From Spirochaetae bacterium HGW-Spirochaetae-2 (lineage in GTDB: Bacteria; Spirochaetota; Spirochaetia; Sphaerochaetales; Sphaerochaetaceae): 64,000 bases of DNA. Both the position numbers and the translations under genes were made by a program. The notes below the pieces were generated by a model. The model was not told where the DNA came from. It did no database searches and saw nothing but the letters and a program-made list of their open reading frames with translations. The stretch lies in NCBI GenBank assembly GCA_002839355.1, contig PGXW01000016.1, positions 1 to 64,000 of the forward strand, given 5' to 3'. Positions 17,325 through 25,376 of the stretch are shown here, piece by piece (within the stretch, counting starts at the first letter, position 1; every line of letters begins with the position of its first letter).

Positions 17325-18277
17325 TGCGTAAGAAAAAAATGGATATACCGCAAGACGAACAACAGTTCAGCTTGTATAAGGATGCATTCAACCGGCTCAT
17401 CGCCAACAAATTGGCGGTTATCGGTCTTGTTGTCATACTCGCCATCTTCATCATCGCAATTTTCGGGCCGTATATCACGCCATACGATTTCCTTGACCAG
17501 GATCTCATGGCAAGAAACCAATCTCCATCCATGAAGCATTGGTTCGGAACCGATGATCTGGGACGGGATATCTTGAGCCGGGTTATCTACGGTGCGAGGA
17601 CCGCCGTTATCGTTGCGGTTTCGGTTACCATGCTCAGTCTGATCATTGGAATGGCTATCGGAGCTTTGGGTGGATATTTGGGTGGCAAGGTCGATGCTTT
17701 TGTGGTTTGGTTCATCGATATCGTCATGTCGGTCCCTTCGCTCCTATTGGTGATTGTAATAAATGTGTCCCTGAAACCGCGCATGGTCAATTGGATGGAT
17801 GCGCAATTCCTGGCTACACACAACGAATTCTATCGCAATACCATATTGGCGGATTTCGTGTTGGTGTTTGGATCCCTTGCATTGATCAAGTGGCCCAAGG
17901 CAGCACGTATTATCCGTGGACAAATACTTTCGATCAAGAACAAGAACTATGTATTGGCGGCAAAAGCCCTGGGGGTGCCCACAAGCAAGATCATCACAAA
18001 ATATGTAATCCCCAATTCAATCGGGCCGATAGTCGTTTTCATCAGTGCGACTCTTGGGGAAGCAATGGTCCTGGAGTCTTCCTTCAGTTTCCTTGGGGTA
18101 GGAGTCCGGCCACCGATTCCCAGCTGGGGTAATATGATCAGTGACGGGTTGCGTGTATGGCAATTGTATCCACATACACTTGCTGCTCCGGCGGCGGTGT
18201 TGGCAGTTGTTACCATCGCTTTCAGTTTCTTGGGTGATGGACTCAACGACGCACTCAATCCGAGGCAGTGGAAATAG
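17324..18277 (+). CDS. Oligopeptide-type ABC transporter permease (DppC-like)
   Basis: A protein of 317 residues. GGGAG at 17312-17316 supports the ATG at 17324 over the in-frame GTG at 17321; the start overlaps the previous stop (TGATG). GTDDLGRDILSRVIYGARTA is the DppC/OppC hallmark, KNKNYVLAAKALG is the EAA-loop region, and LGDGLNDALNPR ends the protein as usual for the family. There is an unusual insertion between two central helices (about residues 150-185, NVSLKPRMVNWMDAQF and following) compared with the standard protein. Confidence 0.85.
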   Translation: MRKKKMDIPQDEQQFSLYKDAFNRLIANKLAVIGLVVILAIFIIAIFGPYITPYDFLDQDLMARNQSPSMKHWFGTDDLGRDILSRVIYGARTAVIVAVSVTMLSLIIGMAIGALGGYLGGKVDAFVVWFIDIVMSVPSLLLVIVINVSLKPRMVNWMDAQFLATHNEFYRNTILADFVLVFGSLALIKWPKAARIIRGQILSIKNKNYVLAAKALGVPTSKIITKYVIPNSIGPIVVFISATLGEAMVLESSFSFLGVGVRPPIPSWGNMISDGLRVWQLYPHTLAAPAAVLAVVTIAFSFLGDGLNDALNPRQWK

Positions 18278-18345
18278 ATCGCCGGAAAGTGTGTGGGACA
18301 GGATTTGTGCATTCCTGATCTACTGTTCATGAAAAGGGGTTAATT

Positions 18346-19347
18346 GTGGCGAAATTGTTGGAAGTAAATAATCTTGAGACTCGTTTTAAAGCTCGTTCAG
18401 GGTATCTGTATGCGGTGAATGGCGTCTCTTTCAGTCTTGAGAAAGGGGAGATGCTTGGTGTGGTGGGTGAATCCGGATGTGGCAAGAGTGTGACCATGAT
18501 GAGTCTAATCAAGCTATTGCCACCTTCGGCGCAAATTACCAATGGTACCGTGATACTGGACGGCAAGGATATTTCACACGCGACAACTCAGGAAATGAAT
18601 TATATCCGTGGTGTCAAGGTCGGTATGATATTCCAAGATCCCATGACCTCGTTGAACCCATTTGTCAAGATCGGCATACAGTTGTCGGAAGGTTTGATGT
18701 ACCACAAGAAGATGCCCAAGCAAGAGGCTATGAGACGATCTGCCGAATATCTTGACCTTGTGGGAATTTCCAACAGTACCGAACGCTTGAACGAATATCC
18801 CCACCAGTTGTCAGGTGGAATGCGACAACGCGTGATGATTGCGATGGCCCTGCTCAGCGAGCCCTCGCTGGTGATTGCCGATGAACCGACAACCGCTTTG
18901 GATGTGACTATCCAGGCGCAGATAGTCGAATTGGTCAAAGACTTGCGCGTCAAGTTGAATACCAGCATTATCTGGATAACGCATGACCTCAGTCTTCTTG
19001 CGGGAATGGTTGACCGAATCATTGTCATGTATGCGGGCTTGATAGTCGAGGAAGCATCCCTGGATGAGATATACAAGGATCCAAGACACCCGTACACAAT
19101 AGGTTTGCTGCACTCCATTCCCAAAGTGGATGCATCGCATGGGAAGCGTTTACCCTCGATCGGCGGGGCGCCACCCAATCTCTATGTAAAACCGACAAGC
19201 TGTCCCTTCGCACCTCGTTGTGCCTTCAAGGTCGAAAGATGCGAGCAGGAAAACCCACAGTTGAGGGATATTCCGAATATCGGGCCGAACTCCCTGCATC
19301 GAGTAGCTTGTTGGGTGGATGTTGGAAATAGGGGGAGTCGAGCATGA
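18346..19347 (+). CDS. Oligopeptide-type ABC transporter ATP-binding protein (DppD-like)
   Basis: A protein of 333 residues from a GTG start behind AAAAGGGG. Walker A GESGCGKS, signature LSGGMRQRV and Walker B VIADEPTTALDV are intact. The C-terminal oligopeptide-transporter extension PTSCPFAPRCAFKVERCEQENP carries the cysteines that bind an Fe-S cluster in relatives. It energises the DppBC channel with the ATPase encoded next. The stop overlaps the ATG of the following, frameshifted gene. Confidence 0.87.
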   Translation: MAKLLEVNNLETRFKARSGYLYAVNGVSFSLEKGEMLGVVGESGCGKSVTMMSLIKLLPPSAQITNGTVILDGKDISHATTQEMNYIRGVKVGMIFQDPMTSLNPFVKIGIQLSEGLMYHKKMPKQEAMRRSAEYLDLVGISNSTERLNEYPHQLSGGMRQRVMIAMALLSEPSLVIADEPTTALDVTIQAQIVELVKDLRVKLNTSIIWITHDLSLLAGMVDRIIVMYAGLIVEEASLDEIYKDPRHPYTIGLLHSIPKVDASHGKRLPSIGGAPPNLYVKPTSCPFAPRCAFKVERCEQENPQLRDIPNIGPNSLHRVACWVDVGNRGSRA

Positions 19348-19444
19348 GTGTTGGTGAAGACAAGAGGACCTTGGTCCAAGTAAAGCATCTGGTGAAACAC
19401 TTTCGGTAGACGATGTCTCTTTCGATATCTATGAGGGTGAGACC
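19344..19444 (+). other. 5' fragment of the DppF-like gene in a different frame
   Basis: The ATG at 19344 overlaps the dppD stop (ATGA). It reads MSVGEDKRTL then VQVKHLVKHFR and hits TAG at 19407. VDDVSFDIYEGETLG, the normal continuation of a DppF N-terminus, is encoded in another frame just downstream. One extra T in the TTT at 19401-19403 would join the two as KHFSVDDVSF. Even then the usual 15-20 residue variable loop between KHF and VDDVSF would be missing. A deletion with frameshift, or a base-calling error, explains this. Confidence 0.7.
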
Positions 19445-20320
19445 TTGGGACTCGTCGGGGAATCAGGGTGTGGAAAATCAACCACCGGTTTTACTATCCT
19501 CCAGTTGTTTCGACCGACTTCCGGTGAAGTGCTCTACAACGGGGTGGATTTGGCAAAGATGAAGGACAAGGAGTTGCGGTCGATTAGGAAAAATATCCAA
19601 ATCGTCTTTCAAGATCCCTATTCCACATTGAATCCGAGGATGACCATCGGCGAGGCACTTTCCGAACCGTTGAAGGTTCATGACCTGTTGCCGGCCAATG
19701 AGATTCCCGCCCGCATCGCCCAACTGATTTCAGATGTCGGATTGAATCCGAACGTCTCCAACAGATACCCGCATGAATTCTCCGGTGGACAGCGGCAGCG
19801 AATATGTGTCGCCCGTGCTTTGGCCAGCAATCCCGATTTTATCGTATGCGATGAACCGATATCCGCACTCGATGTTTCCATTCAGGCGCAAGTAATCAAC
19901 CTGCTCATGGATATTCAAGAAAAATATAATCTCACCTATCTTTTCATAGCCCATGACCTCGCTGTCGTTCGACATATCAGCGATAGGGTCATCGTCATGT
20001 ACTTGGGAAAGATCATGGAGATTGCTCCCAAGGACAAGCTCTTCAACAATCCAATCCATCCGTATACCACCGCATTGTTATCCGCAGTACCTGAAGCGGA
20101 CCCCGATAGGGAACGCGTAAGGAAGCGGATAATCCTGTGCGGGGATGTATCCAATGCGATAGATCCGCCATCGGGTTGCAGGTTCCATCCCCGTTGTCGT
20201 TTCGCGTTGCCGTTGTGTACCGAATCCGAACCGGAACTCAAGAAGTTGGAGGATGGGCATTGCGTGGCTTGCCATAGGATGGAGGAAAGCATCGCGAGGT
20301 CGTTGGTCGATCCACAGTAA
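19445..20320 (+). CDS. Oligopeptide-type ABC transporter ATP-binding protein (DppF-like), 5' frame broken
   Basis: The intact ATPase body, 291 residues from a TTG codon that is probably not the real start. Homology extends upstream in this frame to about 19406 (VDDVSFDIYEGET). Walker A GESGCGKST is near residue 5, signature FSGGQRQRI, Walker B VCDEPISALDV, and the C-terminal PPSGCRFHPRCRFALPLC motif marks an oligopeptide-transporter subunit. Without the N-terminal strand the protein would lack its adenine-stacking region. If the frameshift is real, DppD would have no full partner. A sialidase-like gene follows 29 bp later. Confidence 0.75.
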   Translation: MGLVGESGCGKSTTGFTILQLFRPTSGEVLYNGVDLAKMKDKELRSIRKNIQIVFQDPYSTLNPRMTIGEALSEPLKVHDLLPANEIPARIAQLISDVGLNPNVSNRYPHEFSGGQRQRICVARALASNPDFIVCDEPISALDVSIQAQVINLLMDIQEKYNLTYLFIAHDLAVVRHISDRVIVMYLGKIMEIAPKDKLFNNPIHPYTTALLSAVPEADPDRERVRKRIILCGDVSNAIDPPSGCRFHPRCRFALPLCTESEPELKKLEDGHCVACHRMEESIARSLVDPQ

Positions 20321-20349
20321 TTTGGTTTTTATAGGCATGGAGGTGCTGC

Positions 20350-21522
20350 ATGACGGATACGTTGGAATTTGGAAATGGAACAATAGGACCCGCCCTCGGA
20401 GATCGGCAGCGATTGGAGGCTTATCTTCCCACCGATACGGTTCAGAACCATGCTTCGAATGTATTGCCTATGCCCAATGGCGATCTGTTATGCACGTGGT
20501 TCGCCGGCACGCAGGAGGGAATGTCCGATATTTCCATTTATGTGGCACGGTTGCAAGCCGGAACACAAACCTGGTCGACCCCTGAAAAGGTTTCGGACGA
20601 TCCCGCAAGATCGGAACAGAATCCGGTATTCTTTCCCGTGCCGGATGGGAAACTTTGGCTGATGTGGACTTCCCAAGAATCGGGGAACCAGGATTCCGCG
20701 GTTGTGATGCGGAGAATTTCCAGCGATGGGGGATATACATGGGGCCCTATCGAACTCTTCATCGACACTCCGGGCACGTTTGTACGGCAACCGCCTGTGA
20801 TTCTGGAGAATGGTGATTGGCTGCTCACGGTGTTCTATTGTGTACATGTGCCTGGACAGAAGTGGGTGGGAAACAAAGACTATAGTGCAGTGAAGATTTC
20901 CTCGGACCAAGGAAAGACCTGGAAGGAAATCGTCGTTCCAGGAAGCTTGGGTTGTGTACATATGAATATCATCGATTTGGGGGGCGGGTCGTTGGTCGCA
21001 TTCTTTAGAAGTCGTTGGGCCGATCATGTATATACCACCAGATCCCGGGATTGGGGAAAAACTTGGGATGCGGCGGAACCCACGGAATTGCCGAACAACA
21101 ACTCGTCGATTCAAGTCTGCCGGTTGCAGAATGGGCATTTGGCGATGGTCTTCAACAATATGAATGCGGAAAACTGTACAGAGCGCCGTGTCTCGCTATA
21201 TGACGATATTGGCGAGGACGACACACCGGTGCAACCCGCAAAGGTTGAAGATCCCACCGCCAAGACCGCATTCTGGGGAGCTCCCAGGGCACCGTTGAGC
21301 ATAGCATTATCTCTCGACGATGGGAAATCGTGGCGGATTGTCAAAGACCTTGAAGTCGGTGACGGCTATTGTATGACAAACAATTCCAAGGAAGCGATCA
21401 ACAGGGAATATTCGTACCCGTCGATCAAACAATCGATCGATGGCAAGTTGCACATCACCTATACGTATTTTCGCCAGCGCATCAAATATGTTTGTATAGA
21501 CGAATCCTGGATCCTCGGGTAA
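20350..21522 (+). CDS. Sialidase-like BNR-repeat beta-propeller enzyme, no signal peptide
   Basis: A protein of 390 residues with four Asp-box (SxDxGxTW) copies: SSDGGYTW, SSDQGKTW, SRDWGKTW and SLDDGKSW, spaced as in a six-bladed propeller of the BNR_2/GH33-like class. HASNVLPMPNGDLLCTWFAG is the family N-terminal blade. It begins MTDTLEFGNG with no export signal, so it should act in the cytoplasm on imported material. GGAGGTG precedes the ATG. It is the last gene of the operon. True sialidase activity is uncertain: related propellers include lyases and other glycosidases. Confidence 0.75.
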   Translation: MTDTLEFGNGTIGPALGDRQRLEAYLPTDTVQNHASNVLPMPNGDLLCTWFAGTQEGMSDISIYVARLQAGTQTWSTPEKVSDDPARSEQNPVFFPVPDGKLWLMWTSQESGNQDSAVVMRRISSDGGYTWGPIELFIDTPGTFVRQPPVILENGDWLLTVFYCVHVPGQKWVGNKDYSAVKISSDQGKTWKEIVVPGSLGCVHMNIIDLGGGSLVAFFRSRWADHVYTTRSRDWGKTWDAAEPTELPNNNSSIQVCRLQNGHLAMVFNNMNAENCTERRVSLYDDIGEDDTPVQPAKVEDPTAKTAFWGAPRAPLSIALSLDDGKSWRIVKDLEVGDGYCMTNNSKEAINREYSYPSIKQSIDGKLHITYTYFRQRIKYVCIDESWILG

Positions 21523-21565
21523 TCCAATTTCGATCCAGTGGACCATACGGTATTTTTAGAACGTC

Positions 21566-22927
21566 TCAGTAGTAGTTCGACAGGAGTGCGAGCACGCCCG
21601 ATATCAACAGGAGCATGCTGAATCCGAAGATACCGTGCATCCTGGTGCTGAGGTACCACGAGGAATGCTTGGTCAAACCACCGGTAACCATGTTCGTCGC
21701 CGAGAACGGCGACAGCAGGATGCCGATTGACCATCCGGCGATCAGGGTGAATCCGAACATGAACGGGGTGAGTCCCAATGCCTCGGGCGCTATGGAAACG
21801 ACAAGTGCCGAACCGGCCACAACCGGGTGCAACCCCATATGGACTGTGATGACGAAGACCATCATGATACTGACGATGGCGAAAAAGGGGTACTCGGCGA
21901 CATTGTGCGGCAACAGGTACCTGACCGCCGATTGGATACCCGCAAGCTCGAGGGTTTTTCCAAAGAATCCAGCCGCTGTCAGAAGCACTACTTCGTTCTT
22001 CACATTCAGGATACGGACATTGTAATAATTGGACATGCCTTCGCCGTATCGTTTCCATTTGTTCATCAACAAAGCCATGAGGATAGGGTAGCTAAGCGAG
22101 ACCACGGGAATGACCGATGTGACCGAGATATCGGAAACATAGTTCAGTACCACTATCAAAAGTATCGGAAGCACGGTAAGGACCACGATCATGATAATTT
22201 CATGCCAATTGGTTCGAATGCCCACCTCACCTTCGATACGATGAGCATCGGACCGTTTGAGTGAGACATATATCCACGCCATGCTGCATATGAAGAAGAT
22301 CAATGTAAGGAACAGGCCGATCGGGATGAACCGTAGCCAGGGTATATCGAGTGTGTAGGTGATTATCACCATGGAGGACCACACGGGAGACCAGAACCCT
22401 CCGGAAATCTGCCCGTGTATCAAAGCCGACGTGAATTGTTTCTCGGCATTGTACAATTTGGAATTCTCATAAAAGAGCTGGAAAACCAATGGTATGGAAC
22501 CGATCAGGATTATCACGCCGAACAGATGGGTCAGAATCCATACCAGCATGCAGAACGTCCAAGGGGAACGCAAATACTTCATGGCAAACCGTTTCAATTC
22601 ATCCTGGTAATTGCCGTACCCGAAGGGGATATTGAGCATGGGGATGGTTATGAACAAGGCCGCCAAGCCCGCATTCCGGGAAAATGCCTCGAGCCAGAAT
22701 TTCATGGGGATTCCCGTATAGGTTAAAATCACGAATGCTATGACTATGAGGGAGACTGAAACGATCCTATTGGTCTTTGCCAAGGCAGGGAGGGTGAAAA
22801 GTACTGCAAGTAGGAGAAGGACCTGGCTGATGGAATCCAAGATGGGAATCTGTAGAAATGTATTCGTTGCATATATGAGCGCATATGCCACCATGCTGAT
22901 CTTTCGGACGTTGTTGCACATGAGCAT
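21566..22927 (-). other. Probable independent start of the transporter gene inside the fused frame
   Basis: The complement has GGGGAG (22934-22939) six bases before ATG at 22927, giving a 453-residue protein starting MLMCNNVRK and rich in hydrophobic helices (about 11-12). MGLHPVVAGSALVVSIAPEA and GILLSPFSATNMVTGGLTKH resemble the re-entrant segments of ion-transporter-superfamily carriers. I do not recognise the exact family or substrate. The good ribosome site suggests that the transporter was, or still is, made separately from the helicase. Confidence 0.6.
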
Positions 22928-24472
22928 GAGCCACTCCCCGTGAAACGAAGGCTTTATGGATATGGGCATTGTAAATCCAAACGGAAAAAGGCTCAAGTTG
23001 TTCAGCTGTCCTTGTTCGATGAGGAATTCGACCGCTTCCTTTACATCGTCGACTCTCCATGATTCCAACACGCCGAAGAAGGGGTTTGCCTGGTCTATCC
23101 GGCTACAATAGGGTATGGCGCGCGTACCGGCCAGAACATGACTGGCTTCCTCACCCGTGAAGCGCAGTGGATACCAACGGCACAGTGTGAGTATCTGCCT
23201 TGTTCCATCGGCCTCTTTCAGCACAGAATTGTCACATATATCGCACCCGTTGCAGGTTTCGTTCTGGAAGCCCATCAGTTCCAGCAGAGCTTCCCGGTAA
23301 CAGCGGGACTGTTGCCGGAAAGCGGAGACCAAGCGGCTGTATGGACTGCCGTGGCTTTCCTGTTTCGATCTGAGCCATTCTTCCCGACCCAACAGTACAA
23401 TCGATTGTGCTGGGTTCCCATCGCGTCCGGCACGTCCCGATTCCTGGAGAAAGGACTCGATATCACCCGACAAGTCCAGGTGTACGACTGTTCTGATGTG
23501 TTTCTTATCGACACCCATGCCGTATGCACTGGTCGAGAACAGTATCGCTTCGGAGCTTTCGAAGAACCATGCTTCGGTCGCTTCCCGTTCCTTTCTATCC
23601 AAACCGGCGTGGTAGTATCGGATAGGAAGCTCCGGTAGACGCCGTTTGAGCTCCCATGCGAACGATTCGCACCGTTTCCGTGTCGAGCAGAACACCACGA
23701 CGGGTCTGGAGACTGTATGGCGGACCAACATCTCGAGGTCGTGCATCTTTGCGATCGAGGGGACGACCCGATACGAAATATTCGGTCGGTCCGGGTCCCC
23801 TTTGACCAGATTGGGTGATTTGCCGTCGAACAGGATATGGGTAATGCGTTCGATGATCCGTGGTGATGCGGTCGCGGTGAATGCGGTGACTTGGTCCGGT
23901 TGGAGTCGCTTGATTATTCCAGACAACTCAAGGTATGCCGGGCGGAACGTATCGCCCCATTGGGTGACCGTATGCACTTCGTCTATCACCATAAGGGATA
24001 TGGGGAATCGGGAAAGCATCGCCAATACGGTCTTGTTCTTTAGCGACTCGGGATTGGTGATGACGAACCTTGCTGTGCCTACCGCCAATTGGCTCCAGAC
24101 CGTTTCGCGTTCGACCGCACTCTGGCCACCGCGAAGGGTTACCGCTGTGGCCCCCAGCGCTTCGACACGACGCCCCTGGTCGTTCATCAACGAGAGGAGG
24201 GGATACACCACCACTGTCAAGCCGGGCAACAACAAGGCCGGAAGCATGAAACAGACACTTTTTCCACTTCCGGTGGGGAGCACGACAATCTGGTTGCAGT
24301 GCGATACCCTCTTGCGCTGGTCCCCATACAACCCGCCACGTTCCAAAATAGTGCGGATCACCAGCTCCTGGTACGGATACAACGACTGCAGGTGGAATTT
24401 CTGGCAGGCGAGTCGATAGACCCGCTCGTCGATCGGATCCAATTCGGATTCATGACATGTCGGTTTGTCCAT
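21566..24472 (-). CDS. RecQ-family DNA helicase reading in frame into a membrane transporter
   Basis: One uninterrupted frame of 968 codons. Residues 1 to about 515 are a RecQ-type 3'-5' helicase: LPTGSGKSVCFMLPALLLPG (Walker A), VIDEVHTVTQWGDTFRP (motif II, DEVH in place of DEAH), FTATASPRI, STSAYGMGVDKKHIRTVVHL, QESGRAGRDGNPAQ (motif VI) and the zinc cluster CNGCDICDN, then a winged-helix-like segment. From about residue 516 the sequence is a polytopic transporter with its own ribosome site. The ATG at 24472 is chosen because homology starts soon after. TGG at 22931-22933, just before the transporter start, is where a recQ stop (TGA) would be expected. Fusion by stop loss is the simplest reading. 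Confidence 0.75.
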   Translation of the reverse strand: MDKPTCHESELDPIDERVYRLACQKFHLQSLYPYQELVIRTILERGGLYGDQRKRVSHCNQIVVLPTGSGKSVCFMLPALLLPGLTVVVYPLLSLMNDQGRRVEALGATAVTLRGGQSAVERETVWSQLAVGTARFVITNPESLKNKTVLAMLSRFPISLMVIDEVHTVTQWGDTFRPAYLELSGIIKRLQPDQVTAFTATASPRIIERITHILFDGKSPNLVKGDPDRPNISYRVVPSIAKMHDLEMLVRHTVSRPVVVFCSTRKRCESFAWELKRRLPELPIRYYHAGLDRKEREATEAWFFESSEAILFSTSAYGMGVDKKHIRTVVHLDLSGDIESFLQESGRAGRDGNPAQSIVLLGREEWLRSKQESHGSPYSRLVSAFRQQSRCYREALLELMGFQNETCNGCDICDNSVLKEADGTRQILTLCRWYPLRFTGEEASHVLAGTRAIPYCSRIDQANPFFGVLESWRVDDVKEAVEFLIEQGQLNNLSLFPFGFTMPISIKPSFHGEWLMLMCNNVRKISMVAYALIYATNTFLQIPILDSISQVLLLLAVLFTLPALAKTNRIVSVSLIVIAFVILTYTGIPMKFWLEAFSRNAGLAALFITIPMLNIPFGYGNYQDELKRFAMKYLRSPWTFCMLVWILTHLFGVIILIGSIPLVFQLFYENSKLYNAEKQFTSALIHGQISGGFWSPVWSSMVIITYTLDIPWLRFIPIGLFLTLIFFICSMAWIYVSLKRSDAHRIEGEVGIRTNWHEIIMIVVLTVLPILLIVVLNYVSDISVTSVIPVVSLSYPILMALLMNKWKRYGEGMSNYYNVRILNVKNEVVLLTAAGFFGKTLELAGIQSAVRYLLPHNVAEYPFFAIVSIMMVFVITVHMGLHPVVAGSALVVSIAPEALGLTPFMFGFTLIAGWSIGILLSPFSATNMVTGGLTKHSSWYLSTRMHGIFGFSMLLLISGVLALLSNYY

Positions 24473-24643
24473 GCCCAATGTATTGCGAAGAGGGTGAAAC
24501 CGCTTCAATGGAAACTGTTCCCCATGCGCATGAAACAACCAGGGAAAATTTAGAATTGTTGTAATCTAATGCGATTATGTGACATTTATAGTGACAGTAT
24601 AGTACATCGGAATCTGGCATTACCAAGGGGAGGAGGCGGGCAT

Positions 24644-25117
24644 ATGAAATTTCGTTCTGGACTGGCGGGTGTGTTGGTATCTATTTGTTTACTTATGTTG
24701 ATTGCCATGAGTGTGTCTTGCGAAGAATGGTGGTATGCGGAACTGGAACCGAACGATGATTTTTGGGAGGCCACTGCCATGCCCTCGAACAATAAGATCA
24801 GCGGTCGCATTTCGGAGAATGGGGACTTGGATAACTTCTATGATATTGTCTATGAAGGAAATACGTACACCTATACAATACAGGATATGACCAACAACCT
24901 ACAGTTGATGCTGTATAGGAAAGTCTACAATACCGAAGATAGTTCTTGGCATGCCGAAGTAGTCGGTGTTGCAGTCGATATCGAGTCCGGAGCGGGGAAT
25001 GAATCGCTTGTATATGTTCCGACAGAAACGCAAGAGGAGGTATTTGTCCGGGTTGAAGCATCATCAGATGCACCGGATGCGATATCAAGCTACTGGCTCG
25101 TGAAAACGGTCGAATAG
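24644..25117 (+). CDS. Small lipoprotein with a pre-peptidase C-terminal (PPC)-like domain
   Basis: A protein of 157 residues. GGGGAGGAGG (24627-24636) supports the ATG at 24644. The signal peptide has a hydrophobic core and a relaxed spirochaetal lipobox ending SVSC at residue 26. The mature part ELEPNDDFWEATAMP followed by KISGRISENGDLDNFYD matches the PPC fold pattern (EPND, then G-I-x-x-GDxD-x-Y/F), a beta-sandwich often found at the end of secreted peptidases. Here it stands alone. Function unknown; it should be anchored in a membrane facing the periplasm or surface. Confidence 0.6.
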   Translation: MKFRSGLAGVLVSICLLMLIAMSVSCEEWWYAELEPNDDFWEATAMPSNNKISGRISENGDLDNFYDIVYEGNTYTYTIQDMTNNLQLMLYRKVYNTEDSSWHAEVVGVAVDIESGAGNESLVYVPTETQEEVFVRVEASSDAPDAISSYWLVKTVE

Positions 25118-25376
25118 ATTTTTCTATTGGATGCCTTCCAGCGCATCAAGACTAGATAATCTCCACCACCCCAGCCATGGTTGCACGGGAAGAATCTTCG
25201 TGCGCGCACCTCTGCATGGAAATTGTTTTCCTTGCATCCGATATAAAATCGTACTATGATTTGGGCCAATGTTGTAGATGTTCTTTCTCAGCACAGGTAG
25301 ACCGTTGCGAGTCTACTGTGTGTTTGTGAAAGTTGTATCAAAGTTATACAATTTTTTTCAAAAAAAGGAGAATCGT
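25118..25376 (+). promoter_or_regulatory. Leader region of the phosphonate-type transporter operon
   Basis: This 259-base gap holds a candidate promoter, TTGCAT (25232-25237) and TATGAT (25255-25260) separated by 17 bases. A small inverted repeat, TTGTAT (25333-25338) and ATACAA (25346-25351), lies just ahead of the ribosome site AAAAAAAGGAG. The repeat could be an operator in the 5' leader. A weak stem GCACG/CGTGC lies near 25181-25201. I see no recognisable riboswitch and no coding capacity. Confidence 0.4.

Noticed and set aside
25118-25376. Riboswitch in front of phnD
   Set aside because: Only weak short stems and a small inverted repeat are seen; no conserved riboswitch core could be recognised.
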